From positions 6,138,001 through 6,202,000 of the forward strand of contig NC_064675.1 of assembly GCF_023278565.1 (NCBI RefSeq): 64,000 bases of DNA, written 5' to 3'. This stretch comes from Colletotrichum lupini. Its lineage: Eukaryota > Ascomycota > Sordariomycetes > Glomerellales > Glomerellaceae. The translations under genes were made by a program, and so were the position numbers. Numbering within the stretch: the first letter of the stretch is position 1; the number at the start of each line of letters is the position of its first letter. The notes beneath the pieces were generated by a model that ran no database searches, had not been told where the DNA came from, and saw only the letters and a list, made by a program, of their open reading frames with translations. This document shows, piece by piece, positions 57,448 through 64,000 of this stretch.

Positions 57448-60194
57448 ATGCCAGACTCAAAGGGAGGCATTACCCCGGACAAGAAGACCGGCGGAAACAT
57501 AATCCATTTCAGCCACGTTGAAAAGAATCGTGGTAGATCACTGAATATCAGACTGTCAGCCTCCGCAAAGCCTTTCATCCCAGCGAAGCTATCTGGCGAG
57601 GATGCGACTCCGTTGAGCCATGATGAGAAGGATCACGCCAAAGACCTCGATCTCAGCATTTCGATCCCCAAAGGACCTGTCACCAATGAGGAGCAAACTG
57701 GTGAAGACGAAAACCAGTCTCGCCATGGTGAAAATAAGTGTGGCAAGTTCGAATGCATCGACCTCACCACGTCAAATCTTGCAGACTCTATCATCTTGAA
57801 GAACCAGACTGGCAACAAAGAGAACCAGTCCAGCCATGAAGAGGGAAGCCGTGGAGAGCATTTACTCCTCAAGTTCTCGAAAGAGCCCGTCAGCACCGAG
57901 AAGCGAGCTAATGACAACAAGAGCCAGTGTAGCTACGATGAAGAGTATCGTGGCGAAGGCATTTCCAGAGTGGACAGTCCTTATCCTTGGTCTTCCGTCG
58001 GCTTGTATCCCCAGGAGGCTGGCTCAGCTCGGTTCACGTTCTATCCTCCCAGCCCGGCCGTGGCTGTGAGTAGCGCCAATGGAAAGGCCCAGGCAGCGGC
58101 TCTTTCCTCAAGCAGCCCTTCTGGAAAGCTCACTCAGCCGATCGGAAGATCGACTTCTATTCGATGGGTCATGAATCTTCCGGTCCCCCAGAGAAGGCTG
58201 ACACCTCCTGCCTTCTTGAATAACCCCACTTCCAGCCCTGGAGCTCGGCGAATTTCTTTCGAATTCAACACCCGCAGAGCCCCCGGTGGAGATATTTACA
58301 ATGCTGGCTTAGAGAACGCTGACTACGATTACCTCGCCGAGCGCCGAGCCTACGTTGCAAGAAGTTTTGAGAGAACCCGGAGGCAGAGAGAGGCAAAGAT
58401 TGCTGCTCAGCGTTCGAAGATCCAATCCGACGCCGACGACGACGAGAACGATACGATGGCCTCTACCCTTCCGATGCCGAGCGACTACATTCCTCCTCAT
58501 AAGAGACTAGCCAAGACCAAGGCCAAGGCTGGAGCAAAAGTCGAGTCCAAGATCGAAGACCCAGTTACCGAAAGTCAGGGGCCAGCAACGACTACTAGCT
58601 ACTACGCAGAGTCGGATACCGCGTCTTCAACAGATGATGCTAGCTCGCGCATTGCTCTTTCGGGCACATTGAATAAGTCCGCGCCCCTGACACCCATGGC
58701 TCTAGAGAATCTTCCGGAGAGAATGGGCGTCACTACCAAATCGAAGAAGAGCCACTCGTCTTGGGATGTGAGCAACAATGGCAGAGCTTCATCGGGTCAG
58801 GACAGAGAGGATTCCAACGGAGTCGCTCGATCCGAGACGAAAGTCACTGGCACGCCATCTTTTATAACTTGGCTTTATACTCTGGATGGCCCGCTCGTCA
58901 CTTCCTTCCTCGACGAGAATCAGGATCATCACCACCACGATGTCAGCACCGACACTGGAAAGCTCATCGACCGCATCGAGCAGCCGCCCACAAAAGCCGA
59001 CATTATGGACGAGAAGAACATGACACCCGAGATGATTCAACGTCGCCGCGAATGGACCAGTAACCTGCTCGTTCATCGCGAGATCATGGTTCGACAGAAC
59101 ATCGCCATTCGTCAACGCTTGCAGGAGGAGGAGCGGGCCCACCACGAAATGGCCATTCTTCGGGATCGTGACTACAAGAAAGATGCTGCGTCGCCCACGA
59201 AGATGAAAACCGTAGTGGCGCCTACCTTGGACGAAAGCAGCCGTCTAGCAGACTGCGTCCTTCGTCCTGCTCAGCCTTCAGATGCCGGAGCTTGTGCCGA
59301 GATGTACAACCTGGCTGTCGGTAAGGATCCTCTGGTCACAGATACCTACCCGGTGTCTGTTGAGCGATTCGAGTACATCATGATCGAGTGCAAGAGACAA
59401 AAGCTTCCATTCATCGTTGCGACAACTAAGACGACTGACTTGAAAGACCCCGGCAACTGGCCGTCTCGCGATGCTTACCGACAGTACATGAAATGGATGC
59501 AGTCTCAGCCTGTGAAGGTGTCGTCCCCTGAGACTACTGTCTACGGATTCGCCTACCTCCGTCCGTACGAGACAGGTATTGGGGGACTCACCGGCAACGC
59601 GACCCCGACTGTCAAGGCTACAATCTTTGTTCATCCTGAGCATCGACGTGATCGGATCGGAAGTGCCCTTCTTCATCAACTCCTCAGTCAAGTTTCCATC
59701 TTGTACCACGGCTTTGTCGAGTGCCAGTGGGCTGATCCGAAAGCTGGAGAGGACGCGTTCTACAAGCCCGACTTCCGGAACATTCATCGTGAGTAGTCGG
59801 ATGTGAAAGGTATCTCGGATTCGATAGCTAATGGGCTTTGCTAGGTGTTGTTGTACACACGATGGCCCAGAGCGAGGGCGGACAGGGCCTCAAGTGGATG
59901 GACGACTTCATGTCGTCTTTCCAGTTCGAAAAGGCCGGTCGTCTGAACCAGGTTTACAAGGTGAAGCAACCCCACGGCGCCGATTGGTACGACCAGGTCA
60001 TCTGGCAGCACTGGGCCAACAAGATCCCCTGCAAAACATTCTACGTGGCAGACGACTCCGAGTGCTCCTACGACTACCCTGGAAAGCGCCATTCGCCTGG
60101 TGCCCGAAGAGCCAAGTCTCCCGATGCCCCCGAGGATCAGCAGCACGACGATGGTAGCCATGACAGCGACAGCGACGATGTCTTCGGAGCCTAA
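57448..60194 (+). CDS. Long disordered protein with C-terminal GNAT acetyltransferase domain
   Basis: Exons 57448-59788 and 59845-60194 give 896 residues; the 56-nt intron (GTGAGT, GCTAG) lies inside the acetyltransferase domain and joins NIHR to VVVHTMA. The open frame reaches 57415, but the first ATG is 57448. Residues about 1-180 contain a degenerate repeat of roughly 40 residues built around TG-E/D-E-N-QS-H-E (seen at NQSRHGENK, NQSSHEEGSRGE, KSQCSYDEEYRGE). Residues 180-590 are Ser/Arg/Lys-rich and disordered, with one SDYIPPHKRLAK motif. The GNAT domain (about 600-815) shows DCVLRPAQPSDAGACAEMYNLAV, VYGFAYLRPYE, ATIFVHPEHRRDRIGSALLHQLL (acetyl-CoA-binding motif A) and FEKAGRLNQVYKVK. 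GNAT enzymes move an acetyl group from acetyl-CoA to an amine; the substrate is unknown. The tail is Asp/Ser-rich. Confidence 0.88.
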
Positions 60195-61270
60195 GCATTG
60201 CTGAGCAAGGCCACATCCTGACATTATGCGCTCAAGTATCAGTGGCTTCTTGCAGACTGACCACAATCGAACGAAGACCCGATGTTGGTTGTTTCGATCG
60301 ATAATGGCACTTTTGGAGGTTAGTAGTTAACGGCACTTAGCTTTATGAGACCAGTCCAAGCTGACATTTTAAAAGACAGAATCAGTCACCGAGACAGAGC
60401 CAGACTCAACAGATTGCCAAAAACAATTCCCGAACTTCCCCTATTGCACGACCCGTCTTCGAAGCCAAGAAGAAACCTTTGGACACCGACGTCTCGTGGC
60501 TTTGCAACAATGATCCGAACTAGCAGCTTCACTCGGCAGCTTCATATCGGCATCTGACAGCAACGCGCACACGACGTCCGCGTCCGAGAGCTCTTCACTG
60601 GCTTTCCATTTGCTCTTCTTCTTTCAGTCTTGTTTCGCACCTCCCGTCATCAAAAAAACCCCTTCCCTAATTGGATGTCAGAGTACACACCTTCTTTACG
60701 CCTTGACAAACACAAGGTTTCTTCTTCTACCCAGGCTTTTTCTCGACAGCCATGTTTTTCGGAGATCAATAGGATCTCATGGAAGACGTGCCGGCGAGGT
60801 GGGCAGATACGATTGTGACACGGCGACCGTGGACCATACCTTGCTGATCTCGGGGACACAAGACTTTGTCGTCCCCCAGTAAATGATTGCTATGGGCACA
60901 GCCGTGGACATTGGGATTCCCTTCTCGGACAGGAAGTGGTCACGAAGAGGAGAGAGAGAGAAGTGGAGGAGGAAAGGAATGCCCCAAAATGTGCAAGGGC
61001 CGGTCTTGTTTTGCTTTTTCTTTTCTTTCTCTTTCTTTTGTGTTTCCTACCCTTAATACTGCAACGGTAGATAGCTCACTCAATCTTGTTCATCAAATCA
61101 TGTGCCTACTCTCCCAAGTGCGTGATGTTCGTGCCTTGCTTTAGGTTGGCAACCATACCTTGAACGAGCCGTGTACTGAGTTTTCAACTATTCTTGAAAA
61201 TGAGACTCCATTGAACATACCATGTTTGTAGCAAGTCTACAAACTAAAACGCCTACCTACCTTGACCCCA
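60195..61270. other. Convergent 3' region between the GNAT gene and the last gene
   Basis: 1.1 kb between converging stops, without a supported gene. A T/C tract lies at about 61014-61039. No poly-C or poly-G run like those in the other two convergent spacers is present. Confidence 0.6.
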
Positions 61271-63235
61271 TCAACACCGTCGGAAATTAGCCAAACTATA
61301 CGAATCATCCGGATAAATCGTCGACGCCTCACTCAAAGGCGGCCGTCCCCCCACCGTCGCGACGCTGCGCCAATCGTCATCGTCATCGCCACGCGACATA
61401 TCTCGCACAGGTCGCTCACGAGACGACGGAGCCCAAGTACCATCTTGCGTAGAGCCCGCCGTCGGTGTTCTCAAGCCATTCTCGTATTGGTCTGATCCGG
61501 CCTCCGACGCAGCAGCACGAGAGTCAACATGATCCTTGAAACTCGGTCGGCCGATACGTCCCATCTCCTCTAGGCGAGCTACCCTCTCTTCCTCGGCTAG
61601 ATACCATGCTGCTTCAGCGGGGGACATCTCGAACCCGCGAGGGGGAGTAAATTTCGAATCTGTGGCGCGGCGGCGGTCCTGTGTCACGATATTGTCATTC
61701 TGAGGCGAGGGGGAGGAAGTACTTACGAGCCCGCCCGGACGGGGTCCACGGGGTCCACGGGGTCTACGGGCGGAGGACGAGCGAGACGTGACGTCGGGCC
61801 AGGCCGTGACGATGGAGGCGAGCGATTCGGTCGTCGGGTGAGGCCGGGCCGGCTCGCTGTTCGAGTACACGCTGGCGTCCGTATACGACGAGCTGCTCGG
61901 CGCTGCGGTGCCGTACCCACGGAACGGCGGTGGGAGGGTAGCGGCGGGAGGCGTGGTAGGTCGAGGAGTGCGCGGCTCGGAGTCCGTGGAGTCTACGTGT
62001 CGGAACCGATCACGCCGTCGGGCATCGTCTTGAATCATCGAGGGGGGGAAATCAGATGCGCGTAAACGCTGTTCACTCCTAGCGGGACTATTAGCAACAG
62101 CGTCATCCCAAAGAGCCCCTTGTTCTTTCCGATCCACCTCTTTTCCCGTGCCAAAGTCTCGACGGAAGTGGGCATCGGGTTGAGCCGCCGAGCCGCCAAA
62201 GGCCGGGTGGAGGGATGAACGGTCGAAAGCACGCTCGTTTCCGTTCCGGCGGGCCAGCCGTTCGTAATAGTCCCCAACCGCATCTTGCCACGGCCGATTC
62301 TCATCGTCGGGGTTTTCATCATCTGGGTCAACAAATGGGTCCTCGCTCAGTGTCGTGGAAGGTCGTCCACTCGCGGTCGATTGCTCGCCCGGAATTGAGC
62401 GCGGAGTATCGCGTCCGGATGTCTTCCTGGTACCACTGCTGGCATTCTCTGACCCCCTGGCTTGCTTTTGGTGCACTTTTGCTTCGCGTCTCTGTTGTCG
62501 CGCTGCCTTGACATCTTTGAGCATAGCCCGAATTTCCTCGGCTAAGTTTGCGCTTCTTTTAAAGACTTCTCTTTGTGCAGCCTCAGGGAACTCGTTAATC
62601 CACGCGTCCACGATCCTTTGCAGGCATGGCGACGTTCTCTTCGTCCGGGCAATGAGATTAGCACGAAGGTCGCCAAGGAAAGAGGGACGAGATCCGAGTG
62701 CTGACAAGATGCACGCCTCACAATGTGAATTTACATGGCTTAGCACTTTCGGCTGGCGACCATAGAGGAGTTCAAAGTTGTACGTGTCCATCCACAAGGC
62801 CTGGATACCATCCAGACGACGAACGAATTCTTGTATCAAGGGTGTAAATTCCGGACCTCTGTCGCGTTGTCGATCATGTCGCAAGCTGGCCGTTTCCACT
62901 GTGATCTCTTTCAGAACCAGTGCAAAAAGGGCGTGAATTGTCCAAGGATTCAGGCCGCGATGGCTTGAGCAAAGGACTGCGGCCGGCGGTGTGAACGAAG
63001 GGTTATACTTCTCGCTGATCTTCATCAAACCGCGAGTAACAACGCTGACTACGTTGGTCTTGCTGCGTGGACGGAGACAAGCCGCGGGCAGTTGTTTCAT
63101 CGTCTCCTCTTGCTCCCTCAGCCAACTTTTTGGGGGTTTCGCAATGCTGTGCTCCACCGGGAGATAAAGGTATCGAACCAACTTCTTCACCGATGCGTTT
63201 GTTAAATCGTGTACACTTTGGTACGGGCTGGACAT
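61271..63235 (-). CDS. Fungal protein of unknown function
   Basis: A single uninterrupted ATG-initiated frame of 654 residues; no intron is needed. I do not recognise a domain. Seen: an N-terminal folded-looking part (about 1-260) with SVHDLTNASVKKLVRYLYLP, VVTRGLMKISEKYNPSF, MDTYNFELLYGRQPKVLSHV, SHCEACILSALGSRPSFLGDL, LQRIVDAWINEFPE and a long charged helix near 235-265 (AEEIRAMLKDVKAARQQRREAKV); then a disordered Ser/Pro/Arg/Asp-rich part, including an acidic DDENPDDENRP, FGGSAAQPD, a short RRPRGPRGPRPGG collagen-like stretch, and a C-terminal patch (MSPAEAAWYLAEEERVARLEE). The folded N-terminal half suggests a real, conserved protein; the C-terminal half looks fast-evolving. No signal peptide or membrane segment is seen. 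Confidence 0.82.
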   Translation of the reverse strand: MSSPYQSVHDLTNASVKKLVRYLYLPVEHSIAKPPKSWLREQEETMKQLPAACLRPRSKTNVVSVVTRGLMKISEKYNPSFTPPAAVLCSSHRGLNPWTIHALFALVLKEITVETASLRHDRQRDRGPEFTPLIQEFVRRLDGIQALWMDTYNFELLYGRQPKVLSHVNSHCEACILSALGSRPSFLGDLRANLIARTKRTSPCLQRIVDAWINEFPEAAQREVFKRSANLAEEIRAMLKDVKAARQQRREAKVHQKQARGSENASSGTRKTSGRDTPRSIPGEQSTASGRPSTTLSEDPFVDPDDENPDDENRPWQDAVGDYYERLARRNGNERAFDRSSLHPAFGGSAAQPDAHFRRDFGTGKEVDRKEQGALWDDAVANSPARSEQRLRASDFPPSMIQDDARRRDRFRHVDSTDSEPRTPRPTTPPAATLPPPFRGYGTAAPSSSSYTDASVYSNSEPARPHPTTESLASIVTAWPDVTSRSSSARRPRGPRGPRPGGLVSTSSPSPQNDNIVTQDRRRATDSKFTPPRGFEMSPAEAAWYLAEEERVARLEEMGRIGRPSFKDHVDSRAAASEAGSDQYENGLRTPTAGSTQDGTWAPSSRERPVRDMSRGDDDDDWRSVATVGGRPPLSEASTIYPDDSYSLANFRRC

Positions 63236-64000
63236 GGTGATAAGTTGATGAGAAATTTTGAGTGAATCGTTAAAAGTTTCGGTATAGGTGTCACTAGTTT
63301 TGAGGCTGTTTGTTTTCGCTGACTGCGATCCAAGAGCTGCAACGGGCAGTCTTTCTATACTCGCTTACGATGGAATAGCCACATCATTACCGAACAATCT
63401 CGAAGTTGACAATGTCTTTGAACCATAACTTGCTTGACCAAGGACAACAAGCTATTTCTTTGGGTTCAAGCAACACAATGCAAAAGAAACAGGTAACTTT
63501 GGCGCGGGAGAGCAGTATTGGGCTGTGACAAACAAAGAGAGAGAGCATTGTCCAGCTTTGTCGAAATCTTCCTCAACTCTAAACCGCAGAACAAGTGCGG
63601 AGGCTCTCTTTTACGGGTGTTTGTCGCCGTCGTTCGTCAATCTGAGAGAGGCGGGCAAAATGACCCAGGCCGCGGCTGCGGTCACATTTGCATCGACATC
63701 GACCAATAAAGCCAGGGATAACAGAGGGCTGGGAATCATCGCCGCACTTGTAGTTGGTCACGTGTGGAGAAGTCCCCGGCGTTTGGTTTGATTTGTGGCG
63801 GCAACCACTGATTCGTGACTCGTGATTAGCGATGGAAACAGACGCATCGTTTGATCGAGCCTAAAATGAGTGGGCTGATGTAAGCGACGTGCTCAACAAA
63901 GTAGCTACTGTGCTAGGAACGACTCACAAGGCGGTTCTGCTAGACATAGTCTCGTTCCTGGATCCTGTGATGTTGAAACAGTCTACTCAAATCAGTTACG
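63236..64000. other. Upstream region of the last gene, to the window end
   Basis: 765 bases with only short frames. It is the promoter side of the 61.3-63.2 kb gene. Nothing else is recognised before the window ends. Confidence 0.55.

Overview
The window is nuclear DNA of a filamentous ascomycete, most likely a Sordariomycete. Genes carry few, short introns (mostly 52-90 nt) with GTAAGT/GTATGT-like donors, codon use favours C or G in third position, and the proteins read as fungal orthologues throughout. Many short TACCTTAGGTACC-like motifs lie between genes; I associate these with Glomerellales-type genomes such as Colletotrichum or Verticillium, but that genus-level guess is inference only.

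Layout. 1-1156 (-): partial old-yellow-enzyme-type flavin oxidoreductase cut by the window edge. 4496-7911 (-): tRNA exportin LOS1. 9796-11756 (-): LCHN/DENN-like protein. 14055-15037 (+): 1-acyl-glycerol-3-phosphate acyltransferase (SLC1 type). 15859-18376 (-): patatin-like lipase of the TGL3/4/5 type. 20583-21612 (-): COPII GTPase SAR1. 22820-24961 (-): acidic, disordered protein, probably of the DUF2457 family. 24962-39089: about 14 kb with no gene I can support. 39090-39902 (+): mitochondrial F1 ATP synthase delta subunit. 40361-43102 (+): putative zinc-ribbon protein whose long reading frame is broken by two in-frame TAG codons. 44423-46662 (+): ER translocon component SEC63. 47482-53108 (-): 1690-residue DUF4045/gelsolin-like protein. 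55466-56337 (-): ARL2-type GTPase with six coding exons. 57448-60194 (+): long disordered protein ending in a GNAT acetyltransferase domain. 61271-63235 (-): fungal protein of unknown function.

The genes are housekeeping genes, not a cluster. Several act at the ER or in lipid metabolism (SAR1, SEC63, SLC1, TGL-like lipase, LCHN-like), but strand changes and spacing give no sign of co-transcription. I see no transposon, CRISPR array, tRNA, rRNA or secondary-metabolite cluster.

The features most worth a second look are the two in-frame TAGs in the 40.4-43.1 kb gene, the 14-kb gene-free block, unusual splice structures (a 4-codon first exon in LOS1, a GC-AG intron and a stop-free in-frame intron in the ATP synthase gene, a 17-nt exon and odd donors in ARL2), and the dispersed palindromic motif confined to intergenic DNA. 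I did not find convincing evidence for a wholly new biological system.
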